Assembly (NCBI GenBank): GCA_040080965.1
Contig: JBEBHH010000074.1
Coordinates: 1-9,047 of the forward strand
DNA length: 9,047 bases
Direction of reading: 5' to 3'
Source of the DNA: SHZI01 sp040080965
GTDB taxonomy: Bacteria > Pseudomonadota > Gammaproteobacteria > Steroidobacterales > GCA-2729495
The translations under genes were made by a program, and so were the position numbers. This document shows, piece after piece, positions 1-7,186 of this stretch. Position 1 is the stretch's first letter; each line of letters opens with the position of its first letter. The notes below the pieces were generated by a model that was not told where the DNA came from, searched no databases, and worked only from the letters and a program-made list of their open reading frames with translations.

Positions 1-1
1 C

Positions 2-166
2 TTCCGGGGCGGGGATGCCTGGGTGATCGCCATCACCAGCATGTTCCGGTCCTTTATGAAGTACCAGAAGCTGAACGAGCTTCACGAGCGGCAGCAGCCG
101 GGCGGCACGGCCCCCGGCGATGGCCTTCAGCTGGGGCAGATGCGGGACGCCAACCGGCGCAGGTAG
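2..166 (+). CDS. 3' end of an unidentified protein gene (partial)
   Basis: An open frame enters from the left edge and stops at TAG 164-166, giving the last 54 residues of a protein. The codons mostly end in C or G like the rest of the window, and the stop lies 6 bp before the methyltransferase start, so this is probably the upstream gene of the same operon. The tail has a short hydrophobic stretch (AWVIAITSMF) followed by a basic, polar and Gly/Pro-rich end. No catalytic motif is present in this fragment. The methyltransferase and glycosyltransferase next door make a polysaccharide-related protein, for example the C-terminus of a family 2 glycosyltransferase, a reasonable guess, but the visible residues do not prove it. 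Confidence 0.6.
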   Translation, partial: FRGGDAWVIAITSMFRSFMKYQKLNELHERQQPGGTAPGDGLQLGQMRDANRRR

Positions 167-172
167 CAGATC

Positions 173-889
173 ATGGCCAAGTACAAGGACGAGTTCTTCC
201 GGGACCGCCACGGGCGGACCGCCTATGCCGCGGAGACCATCCTCGGGATCCTCCAGCCGGTCCTTCCGCCGCTTAAGTCTGCCGTGGACATCGGGTGCGG
301 CGTGGGCACCTGGCTGTCGGTCCTGCAGCGCCAGGGCGTCCGGGAGATACGTGGCATCGACGGGCACTGGGTCGACGTCAGCAACCTGGTGATCCCGGCC
401 GAATCCTTCTCCCATCACGACCTCCAGGCCGACCTGGACCTGGGCCGGCGCTTCGACCTGGCCATTACGCTGGAGGTGGCCGAGCACCTGCCCGCGGCCC
501 GGGCCCCCGGGTTCGTCGCCTGGCTGACCAGCCTGTCGGACGTGGTGCTGTTCTCCGCAGCCACGCCGCGCCAGGGGGGCAGGAATCACTACAACGAGCA
601 GTGGCAGGACTACTGGGCCGGTCTGTTCGCGAACCGGGACTACGTGCCGGTCGACTTCATCCGGCAGAAGATCTGGAACGACCGGAAGATCGCCACCTGG
701 TACCGGCAGAACCTGCTGGTGTACGTGCGGCGGTCGCGGGTCGGGGAACTGGGCCTGCCGGCGAGCTCGCCCGGGCCGCTGTCGATCGTCCACCCCGAGG
801 TGTTCATCGCCAAGCTGGATCGCGCGGCGACATTCGGTGGAATGCTGAAGTCATTTCGCCGGCGGTTGCGGGGTCGGCCGCCGGGCTGA
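173..889 (+). CDS. Class I SAM-dependent methyltransferase
   Basis: A 238-residue protein with a Rossmann-type methyltransferase core. Motif I is AVDIGCGVGTW (about residues 37-47), which binds S-adenosylmethionine. The acidic residue after strand 2 is D63 in GIDGHW and should contact the ribose. The post-motif segment FDLAITLEVAEHL (94-106) is typical of the Methyltransf_11/23 group. The C-terminal part is rich in aromatic and basic residues (for example YWAGLF, TWYRQN) and probably forms the acceptor pocket. No signal peptide or membrane segment is seen, so it is cytoplasmic. It begins 6 bp after the preceding gene, with a modest AGG about 9 nt ahead of the ATG, suggesting translation in one operon. 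The acceptor cannot be read from the sequence; a sugar or lipid-linked glycan is inferred from the neighbours. Confidence 0.88.
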   Translation: MAKYKDEFFRDRHGRTAYAAETILGILQPVLPPLKSAVDIGCGVGTWLSVLQRQGVREIRGIDGHWVDVSNLVIPAESFSHHDLQADLDLGRRFDLAITLEVAEHLPAARAPGFVAWLTSLSDVVLFSAATPRQGGRNHYNEQWQDYWAGLFANRDYVPVDFIRQKIWNDRKIATWYRQNLLVYVRRSRVGELGLPASSPGPLSIVHPEVFIAKLDRAATFGGMLKSFRRRLRGRPPG

Positions 890-913
890 AGCCGGCGCGG
901 TCACTTTGGCCGG

Positions 914-2014
914 TCAGGCCTTGCCGGTGAGTTCCTGGTAGAGCCGCAGGTGGGCAGTCACTGAATCCTCCAGCCGGAAGTGCTCGCCGATGCGCCGGCG
1001 GGCGGCCTCGCCCATCCGGCGGGTCTCCTCCGGATTCCGGTAGAGGCGGAGGATAGCCCCGGCCAGCGCGCCGGCGTCCCCGGGCGGCACAACCAGGCCG
1101 CTGACCCCGTCCTCCACCAGCTCGGCGTTCCCACCGGTCGTCGTGACGATGGGTGTTACGTGGTGCACCATGGCCTCGATCACCGTCTTCGGCAGGCCCT
1201 CGCGTTTCACGGCCGGCAGCACGGCCACGTCGCAGGCGGCCACCACCCCCAGCACGTTCTCACGGAAGCCGATGAGGTGAATGTTGTCCCGGAACGGGCT
1301 GGCCGCCGCGAGGCTGCGCATGGGTTCCTGGTCCATGTCCTGGCCGATCAGGAGGAAATGGATCGGCAGTCCGGGCGGCAGTTGCCCGGCGGCGGCGATC
1401 AGGACGTCGGCGCCCTTGCGCGGGCGGCTGTTGGCCACGCAACACACCGTGAAGGCGCCCTCAGGCACGCCCAGGTCCTTGAGGTCGGCCCGGACGGTGT
1501 CGTCGTACCAGGCCAGGTCGTGACCCTTGTAGATCGTCACCAGCTTGCGCGGGTCGTAGACCACCCCCAGCAGGCTCTGGCGCACCGCCTCGGCGACGCA
1601 GACGATCCGGCTGACGCGGGGGCTCAGGTGCGTGAGGTAGCAGACCGGGTCCCAGCGGGAAATGTTGCCGGTCTGGCCCCGGTAGGTAACCACTTTCACC
1701 GTCAGGCCGAGGCTGGCGACGATCCCGTTGACGATGGCAGGATTGTTGAACAGGTGCACGACGTCGTGCCCGCCATCCCGGAGCACCCGGCGAATCGTCC
1801 GCACCGCCTCCAGTGAAAATTTCCGGCGTGGCACGAAGTCGTGGACCGGGATGCCCGCGGCGACGAGGCGTTGGCCCCAGTAGGTGCCACGCCGGGTCAT
1901 GACCTCCACGTCCACGCCGCGCCGCTTGAGGCCGATCATCATCTCGGCTTCCGGCCGGATGTTGTGTATGCCCGGCTTGTCGTAGTTGGTGATGAGAAGA
2001 ATCTTGAGGGCCAT
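914..2014 (-). CDS. GT4-type (GT-B fold) glycosyltransferase
   Basis: A 366-residue protein, normal for family 4 glycosyltransferases (Glycos_transf_1). It transfers a sugar from a nucleotide-sugar to a growing glycan in the cytoplasm. The N-terminal half starts with a Rossmann strand (KILLITN) and the early acceptor-domain region, with HLFNNPAIVNG near residues 87-97. The donor domain has NSRPRKGADVLI (195-206) and the family EX7E signature E272 to E280 in REGLPKTVIEAM, followed by TTTGGNAELVEDGVSG. The frame stays open further upstream to 2554, but that extension is Arg/Pro/Ala-rich, has no glycosyltransferase character and lies antisense to the peptidase gene. The ATG at 2014, where the Rossmann strand begins, is therefore the right start. 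No clear ribosome-binding site precedes it. It converges on the methyltransferase with a 24 bp gap and diverges from the peptidase. Acceptor and sugar are unknown; LPS or exopolysaccharide synthesis is inferred. Confidence 0.9.
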   Translation of the reverse strand: MALKILLITNYDKPGIHNIRPEAEMMIGLKRRGVDVEVMTRRGTYWGQRLVAAGIPVHDFVPRRKFSLEAVRTIRRVLRDGGHDVVHLFNNPAIVNGIVASLGLTVKVVTYRGQTGNISRWDPVCYLTHLSPRVSRIVCVAEAVRQSLLGVVYDPRKLVTIYKGHDLAWYDDTVRADLKDLGVPEGAFTVCCVANSRPRKGADVLIAAAGQLPPGLPIHFLLIGQDMDQEPMRSLAAASPFRDNIHLIGFRENVLGVVAACDVAVLPAVKREGLPKTVIEAMVHHVTPIVTTTGGNAELVEDGVSGLVVPPGDAGALAGAILRLYRNPEETRRMGEAARRRIGEHFRLEDSVTAHLRLYQELTGKA

Positions 2015-2054
2015 GCGGGGCGCTTGCGATCCGGCGACGCGGGGAGGCTGGCAT

Positions 2055-2083
2055 GGTGCGCCCCGGCCCCAGGGGGCGCAACC
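2055..2083. promoter_or_regulatory. Inverted repeat in the divergent intergenic region
   Basis: TGCGCCCC (2057-2064) is perfectly complementary in reverse to GGGGCGCA (2073-2080) around an 8-base centre. GG 2055-2056 and CC 2082-2083 extend it across one unpaired A. It ends 6 bp before the candidate -10 box of the peptidase gene and lies between two divergent starts, so it could be an operator for a dimeric regulator or simply a GC-rich hairpin. No matching regulator is in the window. Confidence 0.4.
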
Positions 2084-2089
2084 GTCGGC

Positions 2090-2095
2090 TACACT
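2090..2095 (+). promoter_or_regulatory. Candidate -10 box of the M61 peptidase gene
   Basis: TACACT matches the TATAAT consensus at four of six positions and ends 8 nt before the ATG at 2104. No good -35 element is visible at 16-18 bp. A transcript from here would have almost no leader, which fits the lack of a usable Shine-Dalgarno sequence (the only AGG sits 1 nt from the ATG). Confidence 0.45.
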
Positions 2096-2103
2096 GGGCA
2101 GGC

Positions 2104-3969
2104 ATGAATCAGCCCGTGGCCAACGCGCCGGTCGTCTACCACCTGCGACCACTGAGTACCGGCGCGCATCTCTACGAAGTGACCTGCCGCATCGAGCGGC
2201 CGTCGCCCGAGGGCCAGTTGCTGTCCCTGCCGGCCTGGATTCCCGGCAGCTACCTGGTGCGCGACTACGCCCGGCATGTCGTGCTGTTCCAGGCCGAGAG
2301 CGGCGGCGAGCCGGTCGCCGCCCACAAGCTCGACAAGCACACCTGGCGGGTCGCCCCCGTGCCTGCCGGGCTCCTGGTGCGTATCCGCGTCTACGCCGCT
2401 GATCCCTCGGTGCGGGGCGCGTGGCTCGACCAGCACCAGGGCTTCGTGAACGGCGTGTGCGTGTTCCTGCGCGTCCACGGCCAGGAGCAGTTGCCGGCGG
2501 TGGTGCACATCGATCCGCCGGAGCTCCCGCCTGCTCCGGCTGCTGGCGCCGCAACCGGCGGCGCGATTGGCGAGGGATGGCGTCTCTCGACGGGGCTCCG
2601 GCGCCTCACGGGCGGCCAGGGCGAGTTCGGCGCCTTCCAGGCGGCCAGCTACGGCGACCTCATCGATCACCCGGTCCTGATGGGGCCGAATACCACGGTG
2701 GAGTTCATGGCAGGTGGCGTGCCTCACGCGCTTGTTCTTGCCGGCCTGCCAAACCCGGACCGGGAGCGGCTGCAGGCTGACCTCGGGCGGCTCTGCACCT
2801 GGCACATCGACTTCTTCGGCCGCCCCGCGCCAATGAGCCGGTACGCCTTCCTGGCGAGGGTCTCCGCCGATGGCTACGGAGGTCTCGAACACCGCGCCTC
2901 ATCGGTCCTGGCCTGCCGCCGGGACGACATTCCGCAAGCGGGCGTGGCGTGCAACGAACCCGGCTACCGGCGCTTCCTCGGCCTGGTCAGCCACGAGTAT
3001 TTCCATGCCTGGCACGTCAAGCGCATTCGCCCCGCCGAGTTCGTGGATGCGGACCTGGGCGCCGAGGTCTACACGCACCAGCTCTGGATCTTCGAAGGCA
3101 TCACGTCCTACTACGACGACCTGGCCTTGCGCCGGAGCGGACTGATCACCGTCGAGCAGTACCTGGAGCTCCTCGGGAAGTCGCTGACCCAGCTGTACCG
3201 CACGGCGGGCCGCCGCCACCAGACGCTGGAGGAGGCGAGCTTCGACACCTGGATCAAGTTCTACCGGCCCGACGAGAACTCCCCGAACGCGACCATCAGC
3301 TACTACCTGAAGGGTGCGCTCGTGGCGCTGGCCCTGGACCTGGAGCTCCGCTCCCGGACCGCCGGCACCTGCTCCCTCGACGCCGTCATGCGCACGCTGT
3401 GGCAGGACTACGGCGCGGACGATAGCCCCGGGCTCCCCGAGGGCCAGTTCGAGCGCCTGGCCGCCAGCCTGAGCGGGCTGGACCTGGAGCCGTTCTTCCG
3501 CCAGTCCCTCCGCACGACCATCGATCCGCCGCTGGGCATCCTGCTGGCCCAGTTTGGCGTGCGACTCCACATGCGGGGCGCGGAAAGCGATGCCGATGCC
3601 GGCGGCCTCCGGGGCCGTCGCGAGGAACGCCCGCGTCCCTGGCTGGGCCTCAAGGTGCAGATGGCCGAGGGCCGGGTGCGCGTCAGTCACGTAGCCGCGG
3701 ACAGCCCCGCACAACTCGCCGGTCTGACCGCGGGGGACGAGCTCCTGGCGCTCGGCGGCCGCCGCGTGACTCCGGAGAGCTGGGAGACCAGCGTCGATCG
3801 CCTGATCCTTGGCAACCCGCTGGCGTGCCACGTGTTCCGGGACCAGCAGCTGGTGCAGATGACCTGCACGCCGGTTCCGGCGCCCCGGGACACCTGTTAC
3901 CTGAGCCTGGATCCCGAAGCCGACGCCGACACCACGACCCGTCGCAATGCCTGGCTCGGAATGCCCTAG
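2104..3969 (+). CDS. M61-family metallopeptidase with C-terminal PDZ domain
   Basis: A 621-residue protein of the glycyl-aminopeptidase-like M61 family. The N-terminal region contains the PAWIPGSYLVRDYARHV segment typical of the family. The gluzincin zinc site is HEYFH (H297, E298, H301), followed by WHVKRIRP, and the third ligand is E331 in IFEGITSYYDD. The all-helical C-terminal part of the peptidase unit follows. From about residue 511 a PDZ domain is visible (RPWLGLKV, then ADSPAQLAGLTAGDELLALGG), which normally binds protein C-termini. No signal peptide is evident, so it is probably cytoplasmic. The family cleaves N-terminal residues, with reported preference for Gly and Ala in some members; the substrate here is unknown. 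The frame is open back to 2053, but ATG 2104 is preferred because the -10-like box lies just upstream and family-like sequence begins soon after. All zinc ligands are intact. Confidence 0.92.
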   Translation: MNQPVANAPVVYHLRPLSTGAHLYEVTCRIERPSPEGQLLSLPAWIPGSYLVRDYARHVVLFQAESGGEPVAAHKLDKHTWRVAPVPAGLLVRIRVYAADPSVRGAWLDQHQGFVNGVCVFLRVHGQEQLPAVVHIDPPELPPAPAAGAATGGAIGEGWRLSTGLRRLTGGQGEFGAFQAASYGDLIDHPVLMGPNTTVEFMAGGVPHALVLAGLPNPDRERLQADLGRLCTWHIDFFGRPAPMSRYAFLARVSADGYGGLEHRASSVLACRRDDIPQAGVACNEPGYRRFLGLVSHEYFHAWHVKRIRPAEFVDADLGAEVYTHQLWIFEGITSYYDDLALRRSGLITVEQYLELLGKSLTQLYRTAGRRHQTLEEASFDTWIKFYRPDENSPNATISYYLKGALVALALDLELRSRTAGTCSLDAVMRTLWQDYGADDSPGLPEGQFERLAASLSGLDLEPFFRQSLRTTIDPPLGILLAQFGVRLHMRGAESDADAGGLRGRREERPRPWLGLKVQMAEGRVRVSHVAADSPAQLAGLTAGDELLALGGRRVTPESWETSVDRLILGNPLACHVFRDQQLVQMTCTPVPAPRDTCYLSLDPEADADTTTRRNAWLGMP

Positions 3970-3970
3970 T

Positions 3971-3986
3971 CACCGGCCCGCCGGTG
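3971..3986 (+). terminator. Hairpin with nearby T-run between peptidase gene and plsY
   Basis: CACCGGC (3971-3977) and GCCGGTG (3980-3986) are perfect inverted arms separated by only 2 bases, so the folded loop would open to 4 bases on a 6 bp stem. A run of six T lies at 3993-3998. The 6-base gap between stem and T-run is longer than in a good intrinsic terminator, so this may be a weak terminator for the peptidase gene, or an operator just upstream of the plsY -10 box. Confidence 0.4.
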
Positions 3987-3987
3987 C

Positions 3988-3993
3988 TAGACT
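3988..3993 (+). promoter_or_regulatory. Candidate -10 box of plsY (leaderless start)
   Basis: TAGACT ends 6 nt before the plsY ATG at 4000. RNA polymerase normally starts about 7 nt after the -10 box, which here is the A of the ATG itself. No Shine-Dalgarno sequence precedes the ATG (the interval is a T-run). No recognisable -35 is present. Together these suggest a leaderless mRNA. Confidence 0.45.
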
Positions 3994-3999
3994 TTTTTC

Positions 4000-4647
4000 A
4001 TGCTCGAACTGGGTCTGAAGGTTCTCCTCAGCTACCTGGCCGGCGCCCTGAACGGCGCCCTGATCGTGGGCAAACTGGCGGGTGGCGTCGACATCCGCAA
4101 GCTCGGCAGCGGCAATGCCGGTGGCACCAATGCCCTGCGCACCCAGGGCAAGTGGTTCGCGTTCCGCGTCATGGTGATCGACGTGGGCAAGGGCTACCTG
4201 CCGCCCTGGCTGCTGCCTGCCCTGGCGTTGCCGGGCGTGCCGCTGGACCCGGACGTTTCCCGGACCTGGCTGACGCTGGCCTGCGCGGGCGCTGCCGTGG
4301 TGGGTCACTGCTATCCCGTCTGGTTCGACTTCAAGGGCGGCAAGGGCGCAGCGACCGCCATTGGCGCCCTGCTGGCCATTGCTCCCGCGGCCACCCTGCC
4401 GGCGCTGGTTGTCTGGTGCCTGGTGTTGACCACCACCGGATTCGTCGGGCTCGCCACCATGCTGGCGGCAGCCGTGCTGCCACTCTGGGTCGCGGTGACG
4501 GGCCTGCCGGACCAGCGGGAGCTCTTCTGGTTCCTCATCGCCCTCGCGTTCTTCATCGTCTACACGCACCGGGACAACATCCAGCGCCTGCGTGAGGGCC
4601 GGGAAAGCCGCCTGGAGAAGGCCATGCTGTGGCGACGTCCACGCTAG
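4000..4647 (+). CDS. plsY: Glycerol-3-phosphate acyltransferase PlsY
   Basis: A 215-residue polytopic inner-membrane enzyme that transfers an acyl group from acyl-phosphate (made by PlsX) to glycerol-3-phosphate. The product is 1-acyl-glycerol-3-phosphate, the first step of phospholipid synthesis. The family motifs are all present: LGSGNAGGTNALR (35-47), HCYPVWFDFKGGKG (103-116) and HRDNIQRL (190-197). About five hydrophobic segments are visible, and the length is usual for the family. Motif 1 reads SGNAGGTN where many homologues have SGNxGATN. It starts 30 bp after the peptidase gene with its own -10-like box and overlaps birA by 19 bp, so it probably leads the plsY-birA-coaX-SPOR operon. 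Confidence 0.96.
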   Translation: MLELGLKVLLSYLAGALNGALIVGKLAGGVDIRKLGSGNAGGTNALRTQGKWFAFRVMVIDVGKGYLPPWLLPALALPGVPLDPDVSRTWLTLACAGAAVVGHCYPVWFDFKGGKGAATAIGALLAIAPAATLPALVVWCLVLTTTGFVGLATMLAAAVLPLWVAVTGLPDQRELFWFLIALAFFIVYTHRDNIQRLREGRESRLEKAMLWRRPR

Positions 4648-5636
4648 ACACGCCGGCAGTGCTGGGTCTGCTCGCGGACGGGAACTGGCATTCCGGCGTC
4701 GCCCTGGGCGATGAGCTCGGCCTGTCCCGTGCGGCCATCTGGAAGCAGGTCAGGGCCCTGCGCACGCTCGGCCTGACGATCGGCGCGGATCGTGCCCGGG
4801 GTTACCGCCTCGCGGCTCCGCTGGACCTGTTCCGCGAGTCCGCGATTCGCCCGGCCCTTGGGCCTGACACCCGGAGGGCACTCGAGGCGCTCGAGATCCT
4901 GGTCGTCACGACCTCCACCAACGTGTGGCTGACATCGCGCCCGCCGCCGTCGCCGGGGCGGCTCCGGGCGGTGGCCGCTGAATACCAGACCGGGGGCCGC
5001 GGCAGGCGCGGGCGCCGCTGGCTGTCGCCCCTCGGTCACGGTATCTGCCTGTCTGTTTCCTGGTCCTTCGAGATGGCGCCGCGGGACCTGCCGGCGCTGA
5101 GCCTGGTGGCCGGGGTCGCGGTCGCCAGCGCGCTCAGCGGCCTGGGTGTCCATGGCGTTCAGCTCAAGTGGCCCAACGACGTCGTGGCCGCTGGCGGCAA
5201 GCTGGGCGGCATCCTGGTCGAGGTGGCGGGCGAGCCGGGCGGACCGCTGCGGGCGGTGATCGGCATCGGGCTCAATGTCCGGCCGGTGGCGGCGATCAGC
5301 GCGGAGCTTCGCTCGGAGGGTGGTGCCCTGCCGGCGCTGGCGCTTGATGAACTTCGCGATGGCGTGCCGTTGTCACGAAATGCCCTGGTCGCGGCCCTGC
5401 TGGACGCGCTGTACGGGAGTCTTCGTACCTTCGGTGAGTCCGGGTCCCGGGGCTTCCTGGCCGAGTGGCGCCGGCGGGATTGCCTCGCCGGCCAGCCGGT
5501 CGTCGTCACCGGGGTCAAGGAATCGTTCGCCGGCGTCGCCTGCGGACTCGCTGACGATGGCGCCCTGCTCGTGGATCGGGATGGCACTATCGTCCCGGTG
5601 GTAGCGGGCGACGTTACCCTGCGTGCGCCCCGGTAA
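4629..5636 (+). CDS. birA: Bifunctional biotin-protein ligase / biotin operon repressor BirA
   Basis: A 335-residue class II biotin ligase. It activates biotin with ATP to biotinyl-AMP and attaches it to the biotin carboxyl carrier protein of acetyl-CoA carboxylase. Residues about 8-62 form a winged helix-turn-helix (LSRAAIWKQVRALRTLG, then ARGYRL), so it should also act as a DNA-binding biotin sensor. The catalytic domain shows TSTN (95-98), the biotinyl-AMP loop GRGRRGR (123-129), KWPNDV with K180, and GKLGGILVE (190-198). A C-terminal SH3-like domain ends the protein. The start is GTG 4629, inside the plsY 3' end, with GGAGAAGG (4614-4621) as ribosome-binding site. A second GTG at 4659 is possible but would begin within the first helix. 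No biotin synthesis gene is in the window, so its DNA target lies elsewhere. Confidence 0.95.
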   Translation: MATSTLDTPAVLGLLADGNWHSGVALGDELGLSRAAIWKQVRALRTLGLTIGADRARGYRLAAPLDLFRESAIRPALGPDTRRALEALEILVVTTSTNVWLTSRPPPSPGRLRAVAAEYQTGGRGRRGRRWLSPLGHGICLSVSWSFEMAPRDLPALSLVAGVAVASALSGLGVHGVQLKWPNDVVAAGGKLGGILVEVAGEPGGPLRAVIGIGLNVRPVAAISAELRSEGGALPALALDELRDGVPLSRNALVAALLDALYGSLRTFGESGSRGFLAEWRRRDCLAGQPVVVTGVKESFAGVACGLADDGALLVDRDGTIVPVVAGDVTLRAPR

Positions 5637-5651
5637 TGGAACCCTGCTGAC

Positions 5652-6440
5652 ATGACGGGAATGAAGTTGCTGGTCGATCTCGGCAACAGCCGGGTCAAGT
5701 GGGCCTTCGGCGCCGCTGACCGGTTCGTTGCCGTGGGGGAGGCGCCGTACGCCGGCGGGACTGAGCTCCGGCTGCTGCTGGACGCCGGTTTCGCGCCGGA
5801 CGCGATCCGGATCGCCAACGTTACGGGTGCCGATGCCGGCGCGCGGCTGGCGGCCGCCCTCAGGGAGCGCTTTGGCGTCGCCCCGGTCTTTGCCGGCTCG
5901 GCCGCCGGTGGCGCCGGTGTGCGGAACGGGTACGCCGATCCCGCCCAGCTCGGGATAGACCGCTGGCTGGCGATCTGTGCGGCCTTTGACCGGTATCGCG
6001 CCCCCGTCTGCGTCGTCGACGCGGGAACCGCAACGACGATCGACGTCGTGGCCGGCAGCGGCGAGCACCAGGGCGGACTGATCCTGCCGGGCCTCGGGCT
6101 GATGGAATCGGCCCTGCTGGGCGGCACCGGGGACCTGGCCCGGCTGGCAGCCAGCTCCCGCCCGCCCGGCGATGCGCCGGCGCCGGCCACCGGACCGGTG
6201 GCTCTTGGCCGGGACACGGCGGCGGCGATCCGCAACGGCGCGCTGCAGGCCACCGCCGGCCTGGCCGCCGCCTGCCTGCAGCGCACCGGTTCCGGATTGC
6301 TCATCCTCACGGGCGGGGCTGCGCCGCCGCTGGTGGAGGTGCTGCTGCGCATGGCTCCCGCCATGCGGCTTGAACAGAGGCCCCACCTGGTCCTCGAGGG
6401 ACTGGCCCTCGAGCCAGCCTGTTTCCGGGCTGCGACATGA
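5652..6440 (+). CDS. coaX: Type III pantothenate kinase CoaX
   Basis: A 262-residue cytoplasmic enzyme of the ASKHA fold that phosphorylates pantothenate, the first step of coenzyme A synthesis. Visible signatures are the N-terminal phosphate loop DLGNSRVKW (9-17), GIDRW (101-105), the second phosphate region DAGTATTID (123-131) and GGLILPG (141-147). D9, D103 and D123 are the expected acidic active-site residues. Type III enzymes are typically insensitive to CoA feedback and need a monovalent cation. It follows birA by 15 bp, the order usual in gammaproteobacteria. ATG 5652 is used here, but ATG 5661 gives MKLLVDLGNS, the more common family N-terminus, and is an equally plausible start; neither has a strong ribosome-binding site. 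Confidence 0.95.
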   Translation: MTGMKLLVDLGNSRVKWAFGAADRFVAVGEAPYAGGTELRLLLDAGFAPDAIRIANVTGADAGARLAAALRERFGVAPVFAGSAAGGAGVRNGYADPAQLGIDRWLAICAAFDRYRAPVCVVDAGTATTIDVVAGSGEHQGGLILPGLGLMESALLGGTGDLARLAASSRPPGDAPAPATGPVALGRDTAAAIRNGALQATAGLAAACLQRTGSGLLILTGGAAPPLVEVLLRMAPAMRLEQRPHLVLEGLALEPACFRAAT

Positions 6441-6462
6441 GTGATTCAATGCCGGGGAAGCG

Positions 6463-7170
6463 ATGCGCAACCTCTTCCTGAGCCTCGTTCTGGCCAATCT
6501 CCTGGTCCTGGCGTGGAATTTCTGGGTGGAGCCGTCTGCCCCTGTAAATGCCGGCAACGACGGGGCTGGCCTCACCCTGTTCGGGGCCGGAATGGCCCGG
6601 GCACCCGAACCCGGTCGGACCCGGCCTGTTGTGGCGCCCGGCGACGGCCCGGCAGTCGCCGCGCCGGCCGGAGCCTGCTTCCGTCTGGGCCCCTTGCCGG
6701 ATTCTACCGCGGCGCAGCAGGCTGCCGGGAGTCTGGCCGACCGGGGCATCGATGCCACGCCGATTGCCCGGGACGCCCAGCTCTGGCTCGGCCATTGGGT
6801 CCAGATTCCCGGTTTTGCGTCGGTGCCCGAGGCCGAAGTCGCGCGCGCGCGGCTGGTGGCCGGGGGCATGGTGGATGCCCTCCTCATGCAGGACGGCCCC
6901 CAGCCCCTCATCAGCCTGGGGGTCTTCCGCGACCGGAACGGGGCCGACCGGGTCGCGGCCGCGGCGCGGAAACTGGGATTCCAGGTGGCCATGCGGGACC
7001 GGTACCGACCGGGGGTCGAGCAGTGGCTGCTGGTCCGGCCCCGCGCGGGGCAGGCACTGATGCCCGTGGATCTCAGCCTGGCCGGCGACAGGATCATGCG
7101 CGCGGAGCCGGCCCCCTGTGCCGCTGAAAGCGGCGCGGCAGGCCCGGCCACCAGCGCGACCGTGCCATGA
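6463..7170 (+). CDS. Membrane-anchored SPOR-domain protein
   Basis: A 235-residue protein with one N-terminal membrane helix (about residues 4-22), then an Ala/Pro/Gly-rich linker to about residue 70, then a SPOR-like domain. The topology is that of an inner-membrane protein with a periplasmic domain. SPOR domains bind denuded glycan strands of septal peptidoglycan. The beta-alpha unit seems to occur three times: from C72 (CFRLGPL with GIDATPI), from about residue 110 (WVQIPGF with GMVDALL) and from about residue 145 (LISLGVF with GFQVAM). GGGGAAG (6453-6459 region) gives a good ribosome-binding site ahead of ATG 6463. It is the last gene of the birA-coaX run, 22 bp after coaX, and its stop lies only 16 bp from the tRNA operon -10 box. 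A SPOR protein at this place is common in gammaproteobacteria; its exact role is not established by the sequence. Confidence 0.85.
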   Translation: MRNLFLSLVLANLLVLAWNFWVEPSAPVNAGNDGAGLTLFGAGMARAPEPGRTRPVVAPGDGPAVAAPAGACFRLGPLPDSTAAQQAAGSLADRGIDATPIARDAQLWLGHWVQIPGFASVPEAEVARARLVAGGMVDALLMQDGPQPLISLGVFRDRNGADRVAAAARKLGFQVAMRDRYRPGVEQWLLVRPRAGQALMPVDLSLAGDRIMRAEPAPCAAESGAAGPATSATVP

Positions 7171-7186
7171 GCCCCCGAGTAGCCTT

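Noticed and set aside
892..913. Possible bidirectional terminator between the convergent methyltransferase and glycosyltransferase genes
   Set aside because: The best stem is CCGGC/GCCGG, 5 bp with a 12-base loop and no T-run on either side; too weak to call.
2015..2554. Upstream extension of the glycosyltransferase frame by 180 codons
   Set aside because: It is low-complexity Arg/Ala/Pro sequence antisense to the peptidase gene, and the family N-terminus starts at the ATG at 2014.
2899..3831. 310-codon minus-strand frame inside the M61 peptidase gene
   Set aside because: A shadow of the peptidase reading frame, with no recognisable domain; the plus strand has the intact zinc site and PDZ domain.
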